A DNA stretch of 64,000 nt from Natrinema sp. CBA1119 (GTDB taxonomy: Archaea; Halobacteriota; Halobacteria; Halobacteriales; Natrialbaceae), in the NCBI RefSeq assembly GCF_002572525.1, contig NZ_PDBS01000001.1:310001-374000 (forward strand). Reading direction: 5' to 3'. The number at the start of each line of letters is the position of its first letter. Position 1 is the stretch's first letter. Both the position numbers and the translations under genes were made by a program. Under the pieces are notes generated by a model. It was not told where the DNA came from. It ran no database searches and worked only from the letters and a program-made list of their open reading frames with translations. Of the stretch, positions 54,206-63,763 are shown in pieces.

Positions 54206-55474
54206 ATGTCCACCGAGGGTCGATCCGCCGAGCCGGCGTCCGCCACGAGCGCACTCGAGAGCGCCGGCTTCGTCCGCCTGATCGCCCGCGCCGACGGCGA
54301 CGCACTCGCTGCGAGCGGCCTCCTCGCGAGCGCCCTCGCCGAGCGCGAGACGCCGTACCAGGTGACCGTCGGCCGAACGATCGCGGAGCGATCCGAGCGC
54401 GTCCCGGCCTCGAGCGACGAGGACGACGCCACGATCCTCGTTGGCGCCGCCGATGCGGCCGGGACGGACGATTTCGTCCGGCTCGCGGCCGCGAGTCGAC
54501 CGGCGACGCTGGAAGCCGTCGATCTCGTCCGCGAGATGGGTGCGACGCCGGATCCGGTGCTCGCACTCGCCGGCGTCGTCGCCGGCGGGAGCGAACCCGG
54601 TGCCGGCGAGAGCGAGTGGCTCCTCGAGACCGCGCGCGAACGCGGCCTCGTCGAACAGCGACCGGGCGTCGCGGTGCCGACCGCCGATCCGGTCGACGGA
54701 CTCGCGTACTCGACGCGCCTCCACGCACCGTGGTCGGGCGATCCCGACGCAACGCACGAAGCGCTCGCGGACGCAACCGATGGCGACCCCGTCGACTTCG
54801 ATACGGACGATCACCGTGCGATCGGCTCGCTGGTTGCACTCGACGTGGTCGGAGCCGACGGAGCGGCCGACGCCGCCGCGTCGTCGATCGGACGCGCACT
54901 ACGGCCGTACGCCACGCCCGAAGGCCCCTTTGCGACGCTCAGCGGCTTCGCCGACGTGCTCGAGGCCCTGGCCCGAACCGAACCGGGCACGGGAACGGCA
55001 CTCGCGATGGGACACGACGTCCTCGAGGCGGCACTCGATGCCTGGCGCGAGCACGGACGCCGTGCTCACGCTGCGCTCGCGGACGCCTCGACCGGACGAT
55101 ACGACGGCCTGTTCGTCGTCGGGATCGACGACGGTCCCGTCGAAGCGGTCGCACAGATTGCGGCGGCCTACCGGTCACCGGAGTCGGCCGTTCTCGCCGT
55201 CAACGAGGGACACGGTCCCTCGAGCAATCGGACGCAGTCCGATGACGGAAACGACGAGGCTGCCATCGCGACCCGAGACGCCGATCCTCTCGGCGCGACC
55301 GTCGAGGGCGTCGCTCGTGAACTCGAGACCGGCGCGACCGACGCGGACTCGGAGACGGCTGCCGACGCCGGCACTGCCGTCGAGTACGACGTCGGCCACC
55401 GGCGCGGCTACCTTCGCTACGACCCGGACGTGGACAAATCGACGATCATCGCAGCAGTGAGGGAGTTCCGATGA
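54206..55474 (+). CDS. recJ: RecJ-like DHH-family protein
   Basis: A 422-residue protein at the recJ position of the rpsO operon. The start resembles a DHH phosphoesterase: FVRLIARADGDALAASGLLA, with the DGD motif near residue 31. The classical DHH triad and later motifs are hard to see, so exonuclease activity is uncertain. A DHHA1-like end is visible (VEYDVGHRRGYLRYDPDVDK). It may be a replisome-associated RecJ/GAN-type paralogue. It starts five bases after rpsO and overlaps pcc1 by four bases. Confidence 0.7.
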   Translation: MSTEGRSAEPASATSALESAGFVRLIARADGDALAASGLLASALAERETPYQVTVGRTIAERSERVPASSDEDDATILVGAADAAGTDDFVRLAAASRPATLEAVDLVREMGATPDPVLALAGVVAGGSEPGAGESEWLLETARERGLVEQRPGVAVPTADPVDGLAYSTRLHAPWSGDPDATHEALADATDGDPVDFDTDDHRAIGSLVALDVVGADGAADAAASSIGRALRPYATPEGPFATLSGFADVLEALARTEPGTGTALAMGHDVLEAALDAWREHGRRAHAALADASTGRYDGLFVVGIDDGPVEAVAQIAAAYRSPESAVLAVNEGHGPSSNRTQSDDGNDEAAIATRDADPLGATVEGVARELETGATDADSETAADAGTAVEYDVGHRRGYLRYDPDVDKSTIIAAVREFR

Positions 55475-55857
55475 GCCGACGCGCGACGATCAGGACGGAC
55501 CACGAGGACGCGGCCCTCATCGCGCGGGCGCTCAGCCCGGACAACACCGACGAGATGTCGACGACCGTCGAGCGCGACGGTGAGACGACAGACGCGGATG
55601 ACGACGAGACAACGGCAGACGCCGCAGGCGACGAGACGCCAGCGGACGCGACCGACGGGACGGCGGGCACGATCGTCACGCGGATCGACCGCGAGACGAC
55701 GAGCGGTCTCCGATCGACGGTCGACGACTACGTCGTCAACCTCGAGGTCGCGATCGACGTGATGTTGCAGGCACGGACAGTACAGCACGCGGAACCGACG
55801 GACACGGGACCTGTGTCCGAACGCGGTAGCGACTCAACACACGATACAACACAATGA
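55471..55857 (+). CDS. pcc1: KEOPS subunit Pcc1, with acidic insertion
   Basis: A 128-residue Pcc1-like protein. The first strand region (MSRRATIRTDHEDAALIARA, then LSPDNTDEMSTTVERDGE) and the end (ETTSGLRSTVDDYVVNLEVA) fit the KEOPS subunit. Between them lies an insertion of about 35 acidic and Ala/Thr residues (DADDDETTADAAGDETPADA), and the C-terminus has a further Ser/Thr tail. KEOPS makes the N6-threonylcarbamoyl-adenosine in tRNA. It overlaps recJ and rps3ae by four bases each. Confidence 0.8.
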   Translation: MSRRATIRTDHEDAALIARALSPDNTDEMSTTVERDGETTDADDDETTADAAGDETPADATDGTAGTIVTRIDRETTSGLRSTVDDYVVNLEVAIDVMLQARTVQHAEPTDTGPVSERGSDSTHDTTQ

Positions 55858-56495
55858 GTGAACGATCAGTTTCACGTGCGAAACAGGAGAAGCGGTGGTA
55901 CACCGTCCTGGCACCCGAGCAGTTCGACCGCCAGGAACTCGGCGAAACCCCCGCTGACGAACCGGAAAAGGTCTACGACCGAACCATCGAAACGACGCTC
56001 GGCGACCTCAACAACAACGCCAGCGAGAACAACACGAAGCTCACCTTCAAGATCACCGACGTGGGGAGCGACAGCGCGTACACGGAGTTCGTCGAACACT
56101 CCCTGACGCGGGACTACCTGCGCTCGCTGGTCCGCCGCGGTGCCTCGAAGATCGAGGCCTACGTCACCGTCCTCACGACGGACGACTACCGCGTCCAGAT
56201 CCAGCCCGTCGCCTTCACGACGAAAAAGGCCGACGCGAGCCAGGAGAAGGCCATCCGCGAGCAGATGGTCGCAATGATCGAAGAGGCCGCCGAGGAGCGC
56301 TCCTTCGAGGAGATCATCGACAGCGTCGTCGAGGGACATCTCTCCTCCGCGATCTACGGCGAATCCAAGACGATCTACCCGCTTCGCCGCGTCGAGATCC
56401 AGAAGGCCACCCTCGAGGCACACCCCGAGGAAGTCGCCGAAGAGGAAGCAACTGCGGTCGACGTCGACGACGAAGACATCGCTGCGGACGACTGA
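55854..56495 (+). CDS. rps3ae: 30S ribosomal protein S3Ae
   Basis: A 213-residue archaeal S3Ae (S1e) protein: WYTVLAPEQFDRQELGETPA, then DRTIETTLGDLNNNASENNT, then YLRSLVRRGASKIEAYVTVL and HLSSAIYGESKTIYPLRRVE. The C-terminal acidic tail is typical of haloarchaeal ribosomal proteins. It ends the operon with rpsO, recJ and pcc1. Start ATG 55854 shares ATGA with the stop of pcc1. Confidence 0.96.
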   Translation: MSERSVSRAKQEKRWYTVLAPEQFDRQELGETPADEPEKVYDRTIETTLGDLNNNASENNTKLTFKITDVGSDSAYTEFVEHSLTRDYLRSLVRRGASKIEAYVTVLTTDDYRVQIQPVAFTTKKADASQEKAIREQMVAMIEEAAEERSFEEIIDSVVEGHLSSAIYGESKTIYPLRRVEIQKATLEAHPEEVAEEEATAVDVDDEDIAADD

Positions 56496-56701
56496 TTTCG
56501 ACGGCGAAATCGATCGGTTCTCGCTGACACGCCGTTTTATCCGCTCGGGGATTCGGAGCGACCCCGCACCGCTCACGGCGACCGAGAGCCGCAGCGATCG
56601 CGGAGCGCATCCAGACGGGCCGCCGATGGCGAACTCGAGAGCGTCGCAGTCGCTCCGAAAGCAGTTGCTGCGGCGGATCTAACCGCGCGTATCGAGGTGC
56701 G

Positions 56702-57828
56702 TTAGGCTAAATCGGTGTCAGAGATTTCGAACCGTGCTCCGCCCGCGTCGCTCTCGGTCACTCGAACGTCCCAGCCGTGAGCCGCGACGATTTCGGCGAC
56801 GATGTGGAGACCGTAGCCGGTACCCGCTTCTCGCGTCGAGTAGCCGCGTTCGAACGCCCGGTCACGCTCCGCGGCGGGAATTCCGGGGCCGTCGTCCGCG
56901 ACTGCGAACCCCGACTCGGTCCGTTCCACCGTCACTGTCACGTCCGGGCCAGCGTGGTCGATCGCGTTCCGGAAGATGTTTTCGAGAAGTTGACAGAGAC
57001 GGCCGTAATACGCGGTTACCGCACAGAGATCGTCCGCTATCACGAGATTCGCGGACACGGACTCGTCGCTCGCGATGGTCCACGCCGCATCGATCGCCGC
57101 GGAAAGGGAAACCGCTTCAGTCTCCCCGATAGCGTCCCCTTCCCGAGCGAGATAGAGCACGTCGTCGATGATTCGTTCCATCCGATCGTGAGCCTCTTCG
57201 ATCCGGTCGAACTGTTCCGGCAGTCCCTCCTGGCGCGCGAGGGCGAGATACCCCTGCGCGACCGTCAACGGATTGCGGAGATCGTGTGACACGACGCCGG
57301 CGAACTCCTCGAGACGCTCGTTCTGTCGCAGCAGCTCCTGCTTGCGTTCGATTTGCTCGAGCGCCGATTCGATGTTTGCGGCGAACACCTGTCCCAGCGA
57401 GAGTTCGGCCGCATCGAACTCGCTCGGGGTTCAGAGCCCGCGATGAAAATTCCGTGCGTTCCGATCGGGAGGTGGATTTCACTTCGAATCGGCGTCTGCG
57501 GGTTATAGACGTCGGGATCTGCGTGGACGTCTTCGACGATCGCCGCCTCCCCGGTCCGATAGACGCGCCACGCGATACTCTCCCCCTCGGCGAACACGGG
57601 CACGTCCCCGATAATTTCGCGCGTCCTGTCGGTCGCAGCGACCGGGACGAGACCGCGCTCGTCCTCGTAGAAATGAATCGCGTTCGCACTGAATCCGAGA
57701 ATATCCGACGCCGCACAGATAGCGATATCCGCGACCGCCTCCCGCGTCTCACCTGCCATCATCTCGCGCGTGGTTTCGTGGAGAGCACGAAGCTGCTCGG
57801 CGCGTTCCGATTGAGAACCGTTACTCAC
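56702..57828 (-). pseudogene. GAF-domain histidine kinase broken by a frameshift
   Basis: The two halves of one gene lie in different frames. The N-terminal part starts at GTG 57828 (VSNGSQSERAEQLRALHETT) and contains a GAF domain (IHFYEDERGLVPVAATD, then IRSEIHLPIGTHGIFIAG). The C-terminal part holds HisKA (GVVSHDLRNPLTVAQ) and the HATPase with NIFRNAIDHA, DDGPGIP and GTGYGLHIV. The reading frame shifts near 57420: after SEPRA one base is missing before the EFDAAELSLGQVF sequence expected next. It may be a true pseudogene or a sequencing error. No response regulator is adjacent. Confidence 0.75.
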
Positions 57829-58068
57829 ACGACCACATTCTGCCGGAATATCATAAATGAGACGGCCGGTTTGCGACCGGTTCTCGACCGGAAACCGATT
57901 TCTCGAGGCGATCGACTGCCCGAAAATCGGGAACGCGACTTTCGGCCGAGCGTGAGTGTGAGGCCAGCCGGTACCGTATCGATCGTGTGACGGCCGATCC
58001 AGAACGAGCGGACGCGTTCCGATCACCGAGCCCGTTTCCAGCCACTGCTGTCCGACTTCGAGTTCCTC

Positions 58069-58374
58069 TCAAAGCTCGAGTTCTTCGGCCGACTCCACGT
58101 CGAATCGGGTCACCGTGGGCTCACCGGCGAGCAGTTCCGGTAACGCCGTGGAGAACTCCTGGAAGTGGTCTGATTGGGCGTGTGCGCCGAACGCCGCCTC
58201 GTCTTCATACTGTTCGAAAAAGCGGACGAGGTTCGGATCGGAGACGTCCGTGGTCGCCCGGTAGTCGATTATCCCCTCTTCTCGCTGTGACTCGATGACG
58301 AGTTCCTCGATCAATTCGAGCGCGTCGTCGCGCCGGTCAGGGTCGATCGGGAAGCTCGCGTGAATAACGATCAT
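58069..58374 (-). CDS. Antibiotic biosynthesis monooxygenase-type (YgiN-like) protein
   Basis: A 101-residue ferredoxin-like fold protein: MIVIHASFPIDPDRRDDALE, then EEGIIDYRATTDVSDPNLVR and FFEQYEDEAAFGAHAQSDHF. It fits the ABM family, whose members include quinol monooxygenases and heme-degrading enzymes. The substrate is unknown. It lies upstream of the halocyanin gene on the map but has its own promoter region to the right. Length is normal for the family. Confidence 0.85.
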   Translation of the reverse strand: MIVIHASFPIDPDRRDDALELIEELVIESQREEGIIDYRATTDVSDPNLVRFFEQYEDEAAFGAHAQSDHFQEFSTALPELLAGEPTVTRFDVESAEELEL

Positions 58375-58447
58375 TCCAATGGAATAGTTCGACCGGGAGG
58401 GGATAAAAGTAGTCCGCGAGGCTCGAGCCGGCGGCCTTTGGCGGCCG

Positions 58448-58882
58448 TCACTCCGAAACGACGATTTCGCCAGTCATCTCGGCCCCTTCGTGGGGAATGC
58501 AGAAGTATTCGTACGTGCCAGGGATCTCGAAGGTGTGCTCGAACGTCTCTCGCGTCCCGAGTCGGCCGCCGCGGTCGTCCCAAGCGTCGTACGCGGCCGC
58601 CTGACTCTCGTAGCCGCCGGACGCGAAATACTCGGCGTCGTCCGGAATGAGCGCTTCGTAGGCCGTGACGGTGTGGTCTGCCTCGCTCGTGTTTTTCCAG
58701 ATTACCGTGTCGCCGACGGACACCTCGTACTCCGCCGGGAGAAACTCGGTGCGGTTCATCCCGATGTGGCAGTCGTCGCCGGTACAGGGGTCGTCCTCGA
58801 GGACGCTGAGCGCGGACGAACAGCCCGCGAGGCCGGTCGAGGCGGCGGTTCCGACGGCAGCGAGATAGGCACGCCGGTGCAT
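58448..58882 (-). CDS. Halocyanin-like blue copper lipoprotein
   Basis: A 144-residue lipoprotein with a type 1 copper site. The signal MHRRAYLAAVGTAASTGLAG leads to lipobox LAGC (Cys 21). The plastocyanin-like domain has SVGDTVIWKNTSEADHTVTA with the first His ligand and YEYFCIPHEGAEMTGEIVV with Cys, His and Met ligands. It would carry electrons at the outer face of the membrane, anchored by lipid. An insert of about 40 residues (IPDDAEYFASGGYESQAAAY) is typical of halocyanins. Encoded divergently from pssA. Confidence 0.9.
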   Translation of the reverse strand: MHRRAYLAAVGTAASTGLAGCSSALSVLEDDPCTGDDCHIGMNRTEFLPAEYEVSVGDTVIWKNTSEADHTVTAYEALIPDDAEYFASGGYESQAAAYDAWDDRGGRLGTRETFEHTFEIPGTYEYFCIPHEGAEMTGEIVVSE

Positions 58883-58991
58883 ACGTAACGGTTAGGAGAG
58901 TTGCGGTATAACCGCCCCGGTTCAATCCTCGAACGTGGGAACGCTCTGCAAACGAAAACACGTAAGGTAGCTCCCCGTCGATTCCGGGCAT

Positions 58992-59717
58992 ATGCTCCCC
59001 CGGTTCGTCGGTCGGCTCGGCGTCGCCGACGCGGTGACGATCGCCAACGCCGCACTGGGGTTCGTCGCGGTCGTCGTCGCGGTCGTCGACATCGATCTGG
59101 CAGCCCGGCTAATCCTCCTGGCGGCCATCGCGGATGGCCTCGACGGCATCCTCGCACGTCGCTATGGCGGCACGGACGCCGGCCCGTACCTCGATTCGCT
59201 CGCCGACGTTGCCTCCTTTGCCGTCGCGCCCGCCGTTCTCTCTTTCGTCGTCGTCACCGAGGGCCTCGAAATCGATTTCAGCGCGGTCGCCCCCGAACTC
59301 CTGCTCGTGACGACGGTCTGTGCGCTGTTCGTCGCGATGGCCGTCACCCGACTCGGAATGTACACCGCTTACGACATCTCCGGTAGCTACACGGAAGGGG
59401 TTCAGACGACGCTAGCCGCGACGATCCTCGGTGCAGCGATCCTCGCCGGCGAGACCCAGCCGTGGCTCGTGCTCGCGATCACCGGCGCGTTCTGTTATCT
59501 GATGGTCTCGCGGATCCAGTACCCCGACCTGCTGGCTCGAGACGCCGCTATCATGGGCGTCATCCACGCTCTCGCGATCCTCGTTCCCGATTTCGTCGGT
59601 CGGACCTTTCCGTACGCCCTCCTGACACTCGGGCTGGCGTACATGGTGCTCAGCCCCTGGCTGTACTGGGGCGACGCCGAGCGGACCGGCGAGGTCGACG
59701 TGCATGGAAACGCTTAG
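58992..59717 (+). CDS. pssA: Archaetidylserine synthase-type CDP-alcohol phosphatidyltransferase
   Basis: A 241-residue integral membrane enzyme of the CDP-alcohol phosphatidyltransferase family. The diagnostic motif is visible near residues 48-70: D-G-x2-D-G-x2-A-R and then D-x3-D (DGLDGILARRYGGTDAGPYL, then DSLADVASF). Six or so helices follow. It probably makes archaetidylserine from CDP-archaeol and serine; the haloarchaeal form is tied to protein sorting by archaeosortase. Start ATG 58992. It is followed closely by the HEAT-repeat gene. Confidence 0.85.
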   Translation: MLPRFVGRLGVADAVTIANAALGFVAVVVAVVDIDLAARLILLAAIADGLDGILARRYGGTDAGPYLDSLADVASFAVAPAVLSFVVVTEGLEIDFSAVAPELLLVTTVCALFVAMAVTRLGMYTAYDISGSYTEGVQTTLAATILGAAILAGETQPWLVLAITGAFCYLMVSRIQYPDLLARDAAIMGVIHALAILVPDFVGRTFPYALLTLGLAYMVLSPWLYWGDAERTGEVDVHGNA

Positions 59718-59783
59718 GGCCGTGCTGACACGACCGTAGGGTATGTACACTGTCACGCGTCGGCGTCGCCTCGAGGTGGGACG

Positions 59784-61133
59784 ATGAGCGAGGACGAGGC
59801 GAACGGTGACGACGGGGCCGTCGAGGACGAACCGGGCGACGACGAGCAGCCCGCCGACCTCGAGGAAATCCGCGGACGACTCGAGGCACTGGCCGCTGAT
59901 CTCGAGGGACTCGATTCGACCCTCGAAGCGGCCGAGACCGAGGACGACCTCGACGTGGTCGAGGCGGACCTCGAGTCGTTCCGGACCGAACTCGAGCGCA
60001 TCGAGGTTCCGGAGCCGCCCGAAACCGACGAGGACGAGGCGGACGAAGACGAAGAACCCGCGCCGGAAGAAGAGTTGCAAGAGGAGTACGACGAGATCGA
60101 GAGCGATCTCTCGGACCTCGAGTCCGACCTCGAGGAGCAGCGCGGCCCCTACGGCGAGGACGTCGTGAGCGAGATCGACGATGCCAGCGGGACGATCACG
60201 GGCACTCGCTGGACCGAAGAGGGCAAGGCTGAACTGATCGAGGCGGTCGATGACTTCCTCGACGAGTTAAACGACCTGCTCGGGAGTTCGGTCACGCTGG
60301 TCAATCAGGGCGAGACGGTGCCCGAGCAACTCGACGCGACCCTCGACGACGCGAGCGAGGCCGTCGAGGACGCCGTACTCGACGCCGACGATGACGCCGA
60401 AACGATCGCCGGCCTGCTCGAGGCGACCGACGATCTGCAGAGCGGTATCGACGACGCGACCGAGTGGACCGATCTCGAGATCCGCGAGCAGCTCCGCCGC
60501 GAGGGCTACTACGACGTGCTCGATCACGTCAAGGACTTCCCGCCGGAGTGGCACGCGCTCAAGGTCCACGAGAAGCAGGGCAACGTCGAGCAGATCCTGC
60601 TCGCGCTCGAGACGTTCGACTCCGACTTCATGGAAGAACACTGCATGGAGGCCCTCGTGCGGATGGGTCCCGAGGAAGCCATCGACCCGATGCTCCAGAA
60701 GGCCAATCGCCGTGATCAGGCCGCGATGGCCGTCCTCGGGAAGATCGGCGTCGACGACGAGGAGATCGTCGAGACCTTAGTCGATTACGTCGACTCCAAC
60801 CCGAACCTCCAGCAGCCCGCGTTCCGCGCCCTCGGCGAAATCGGTGCCGCGGACGCGGTCGAACCGATCGCTCAACAGCTCGTCGCCGACGAGGCGGACG
60901 TCCGGAGCTGGGCCGCCCGCGCGCTGGGTCTGATCGGCGACACCCGCGCCGTCGAGCCGCTCGCGGACGTCCTCGCGGACGACGACTCCGACCGCGTCCG
61001 GGCCAGCGCCGCGTGGGCGCTCAACCGCATCGGCACCCAAGACGCCCTCGAGATCGTCGCCGACTACGACGACGACCGCGCCTACCTCGTGCAGGCCGAA
61101 GCTGAGAGCGTTGACCTCGAGCCCGCGGCCTGA
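59784..61133 (+). CDS. Acidic coiled-coil protein with HEAT repeats
   Basis: A 449-residue soluble protein. The first 125 residues are a very acidic coiled coil (LEEIRGRLEALAADLEGLDS, then ELQEEYDEIESDLSDLESDL). A middle helical part follows. From about residue 275 come PBS/HEAT-type repeats: FMEEHCMEALVRMGPEEAID, PAFRALGEIGAADAVEPIAQ, SWAARALGLIGDTRAVEPLA and ASAAWALNRIGTQDALEIVA. HEAT repeats usually bind proteins. No enzymatic motif is seen. It may be co-transcribed with pssA, being 66 bases away. Confidence 0.82.
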   Translation: MSEDEANGDDGAVEDEPGDDEQPADLEEIRGRLEALAADLEGLDSTLEAAETEDDLDVVEADLESFRTELERIEVPEPPETDEDEADEDEEPAPEEELQEEYDEIESDLSDLESDLEEQRGPYGEDVVSEIDDASGTITGTRWTEEGKAELIEAVDDFLDELNDLLGSSVTLVNQGETVPEQLDATLDDASEAVEDAVLDADDDAETIAGLLEATDDLQSGIDDATEWTDLEIREQLRREGYYDVLDHVKDFPPEWHALKVHEKQGNVEQILLALETFDSDFMEEHCMEALVRMGPEEAIDPMLQKANRRDQAAMAVLGKIGVDDEEIVETLVDYVDSNPNLQQPAFRALGEIGAADAVEPIAQQLVADEADVRSWAARALGLIGDTRAVEPLADVLADDDSDRVRASAAWALNRIGTQDALEIVADYDDDRAYLVQAEAESVDLEPAA

Positions 61134-61304
61134 CGATCGAAATCGCGGAGAGCCGTCTTTTGCTTAGCTTCTATCGTCCGAAAGCAGGAAGGACAATACG
61201 ACCAGTACTAAATCTCGGCATCCCGGCACTACGGACGGATTTAATCGCGACCAGAACCCGTTGACGCCGATATTTTAAGTAGGGAAAGGCGGCCAGACGG
61301 AGCG

Positions 61305-63098
61305 ATGGATCTCCGGCGAGCCGCCCTCGTCACCGTACTCGCCTGCTGTCTCGTTGCCAGTGCAACGATACTCGCTGGGTTCGCGGTCGCCAACGGAACG
61401 TCGGGGCGCGAACTGGCCGCCACTCGAGCAGCCCCAGATGGAACACCGAGCCAGTCCGAACTCGTCTGTCCGCCTCGGGCAGGGGACAGGAATTCGACCG
61501 CCACTGACACGACGAAGAAACCCCAAATCGTCGGTCTCTACCCGAATCCCACCACCGACGGCAACGCCGGCGAGTTCGTCGTCCTCGCGGTTCCATCCGA
61601 AACCCGCCTCGAGACCCTGACGCTCACGGACGGCCACACGACGGCGACACTCCCGAACGAGACGGTCACCGGGAACATCGCCGTGAGTCCGTCCCCGAAC
61701 GCCACGAAATCGCTGACCGAGCTCCCCGTCCTCGGGCTCGAGGGCCACCTTCAGCTCGCGAACGATGGCGACGACCTGCGACTCCGAAATACGACGACCA
61801 CGATCGCTTCCGTTTCCTACGACAGCGCGTCGGCAGCCGAACGGTGGTACCGAACGGAGTCGGCCGATGCCGAGGGGGAGAACAAAAGCGGCGGCCAGTG
61901 GTGGCCACGAGACGCGACCTGTCTCCCCGTCTCGAGCGCCGAGATCGACGAGGCCACCGCGTTCGTCCTCCCCGACGGCCCCGAGATCCCGCGGGAGACG
62001 ATCCGGAACGCCGACGATCGGCTCCTGCTGGCCGGCTACACCGTCACTTCGGAGACGATCGCTGCGGACCTCGTCGACGTGGCTGAGCGTGGCGTCGACG
62101 TCTCGGTGCTCCTCGAGGCGAGCCCCGTCGGTGGCACGCCGGCGGCGACCGAGGGCGTCCTCGAGACGCTCGCGGCCGGCGGGGTCGACGTTCGCGTGAT
62201 CGGCGGTGAGGGCGGGCGCTACCGGTACCACCACCCCAAGTACGCCGTCGCCGACGACCGCGTGCTGGTCACCAGCGAAAACTGGAAGCCCTCGGGCGTC
62301 GGGGGCGAGAGCAGTCGCGGCTGGGGCGTTCGCTTCGAGGACGAGACGCTCGCAGCCGATCTCGCGAGCGTTTTTCGAGCCGATTTCCGGGGCTGGGACA
62401 CGGTATCGGGCGACGCCTACCGGGCGAACGCCTCGTTCGTCGATGATACGGAGCAGGGTTTTTCGTCCGACGCCGGGTCCGAGTTCCCGACGACTCACAA
62501 GCCTGCGACGGTCCCCGTCGACTCCGCCGAACTCCTGCTCGCGCCGGACAACGCCGAGGGCCGACTGCGGGAGCTACTCGCCGGGGCGGACGATGAAATC
62601 CTCGTCATCCAGCCCAGTATCGCCGCCGACGTCTCGTTACTTGAAGCGACCCTCGAGGCGGCCCGCCGTGGCGTCGACGTGAAAATTCTACTCGGATCGG
62701 CGTGGTACAACGCGGACGAGAACGAACGGCTCGCGGCCGACCTCGAGCGAATCGCCGATCGAGCGGACCTGCCGCTCGAGGTCCGCCTCGTCGCGGACAC
62801 CGACCGATTCGAGAAAATCCACGCCAAGGGGGTGGTGATCGACCGGGAGGTCGCGATCGTCGGCAGTGCCAACTGGAACGCGAACTCGCTCGAGAACAAC
62901 CGCGAGGTGCTCGTCGCGCTCCACGGCGAGCGGGTCGCGAGCTACTACGCCGACGTGTTCGACTCCGACTGGTCGGGCGATACCTGGTCGTTCCCGATCG
63001 GACTCAGCGTGGCGGTCGTCGTCGCACTCGCTGCTGCAGCGATTATCGGACGGCGGTACATTCGGTTCGGTGATCAGACGCTGTCCGACCGCACCTGA
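61305..63098 (+). CDS. Exported phospholipase D-like protein
   Basis: A 597-residue protein with a signal peptide (RRAALVTVLACCLVASATIL). Residues 65-190 resemble a lamin-tail domain (PQIVGLYPNPTTDGNAGEFV). Two HKD-type motifs follow: YHHPKYAVADDRVLVTSENW near 308 and IHAKGVVIDREVAIVGSANW near 506, the catalytic pair of the phospholipase D superfamily. A C-terminal membrane helix (GLSVAVVVALAAAAIIGRRY) anchors it. It may cleave lipids, or DNA as some members do; substrate unproven. Confidence 0.88.
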   Translation: MDLRRAALVTVLACCLVASATILAGFAVANGTSGRELAATRAAPDGTPSQSELVCPPRAGDRNSTATDTTKKPQIVGLYPNPTTDGNAGEFVVLAVPSETRLETLTLTDGHTTATLPNETVTGNIAVSPSPNATKSLTELPVLGLEGHLQLANDGDDLRLRNTTTTIASVSYDSASAAERWYRTESADAEGENKSGGQWWPRDATCLPVSSAEIDEATAFVLPDGPEIPRETIRNADDRLLLAGYTVTSETIAADLVDVAERGVDVSVLLEASPVGGTPAATEGVLETLAAGGVDVRVIGGEGGRYRYHHPKYAVADDRVLVTSENWKPSGVGGESSRGWGVRFEDETLAADLASVFRADFRGWDTVSGDAYRANASFVDDTEQGFSSDAGSEFPTTHKPATVPVDSAELLLAPDNAEGRLRELLAGADDEILVIQPSIAADVSLLEATLEAARRGVDVKILLGSAWYNADENERLAADLERIADRADLPLEVRLVADTDRFEKIHAKGVVIDREVAIVGSANWNANSLENNREVLVALHGERVASYYADVFDSDWSGDTWSFPIGLSVAVVVALAAAAIIGRRYIRFGDQTLSDRT

Positions 63099-63197
63099 CC
63101 GACGGTGACTGTCGCATCGAATCGGCCGTCTCGTGGGTTCCGTCGCTTGAATGAAACGGTGTACTCGGACGGGATTGAGAGAGGGAAAAAGGATTTC

Positions 63198-63632
63198 TTA
63201 ATCCGCGTGACTGCCGGCCTCGAGTTCGAGCAGTTCACAGCAGTCCGCTTCGGCGTCGAAACAGTCAGGACATTGCTCGGGTCGGTCGATGATCGTGTCC
63301 AGCCGTTCTGCGACGGTGTCGTCGATGACGCTCTCGAGGGCGCGGGCCTCGTCGCGAAACTCCTCGACCTCGAGGACGTTCGCGAGGAACCGCTCGATGA
63401 TACAGTAGGTCTGGAGGGCATTGTGGGCGCGCTCGAGCCCCTCGTCGGTCAGACTGGCTCCCTTGTACTTCTCGTGGTCGACGAGTTCGCGGTCCTGGAG
63501 TTTGCCGATCATCTCGTTGACGCTGGCCGGACTCACCTCGAGCAGATCCGCGAGCGTCCCGGTCGATGCGGGGCCATCCTCGATTCGCTGCGCCAGGTAG
63601 ATCGCTTTGAGATATTGATCTGCGGTGTTCAT
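63198..63632 (-). CDS. DtxR/MntR-type metal-dependent repressor
   Basis: A 144-residue regulator. The winged helix covers residues 1-60 (MNTADQYLKAIYLAQRIEDG, then TGTLADLLEVSPASVNEMIG). The dimerisation and metal-binding domain follows (LTDEGLERAHNALQTYCIIE, then FLANVLEVEEFRDEARALES). A Cys-rich end (CPDCFDAEADCCELLELEAG) may bind iron or manganese. Such proteins repress iron or manganese uptake when metal is ample. An ATGA overlap links it to the small frame upstream. Confidence 0.88.
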   Translation of the reverse strand: MNTADQYLKAIYLAQRIEDGPASTGTLADLLEVSPASVNEMIGKLQDRELVDHEKYKGASLTDEGLERAHNALQTYCIIERFLANVLEVEEFRDEARALESVIDDTVAERLDTIIDRPEQCPDCFDAEADCCELLELEAGSHAD

Positions 63633-63763
63633 GCTCTCCCTCCATTGGGGCCGCCGTGGATCGCGTTCGTGTTGCGCCGGTGTAACTGAATCCGGGAGCC
63701 GATACGGGCGTCAGACGGCGAGCCGCTGATAGCGGCCGTCGCGGTCGTCCGTCCCTCGATCAT
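63629..63763 (-). CDS. Possible small protein linking two metal genes
   Basis: A 44-codon frame (MIEGRTTATAAISGSPSDAR) fills the gap between the DtxR-type gene and the ferritin-like gene. Its start shares ATGA with the stop of the ferritin-like gene and its stop shares ATGA with the start of the DtxR gene. The composition is basic, unlike its neighbours, so it may be a chance frame. No family recognised. Confidence 0.3.
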   Translation of the reverse strand: MIEGRTTATAAISGSPSDARIGSRIQLHRRNTNAIHGGPNGGRA

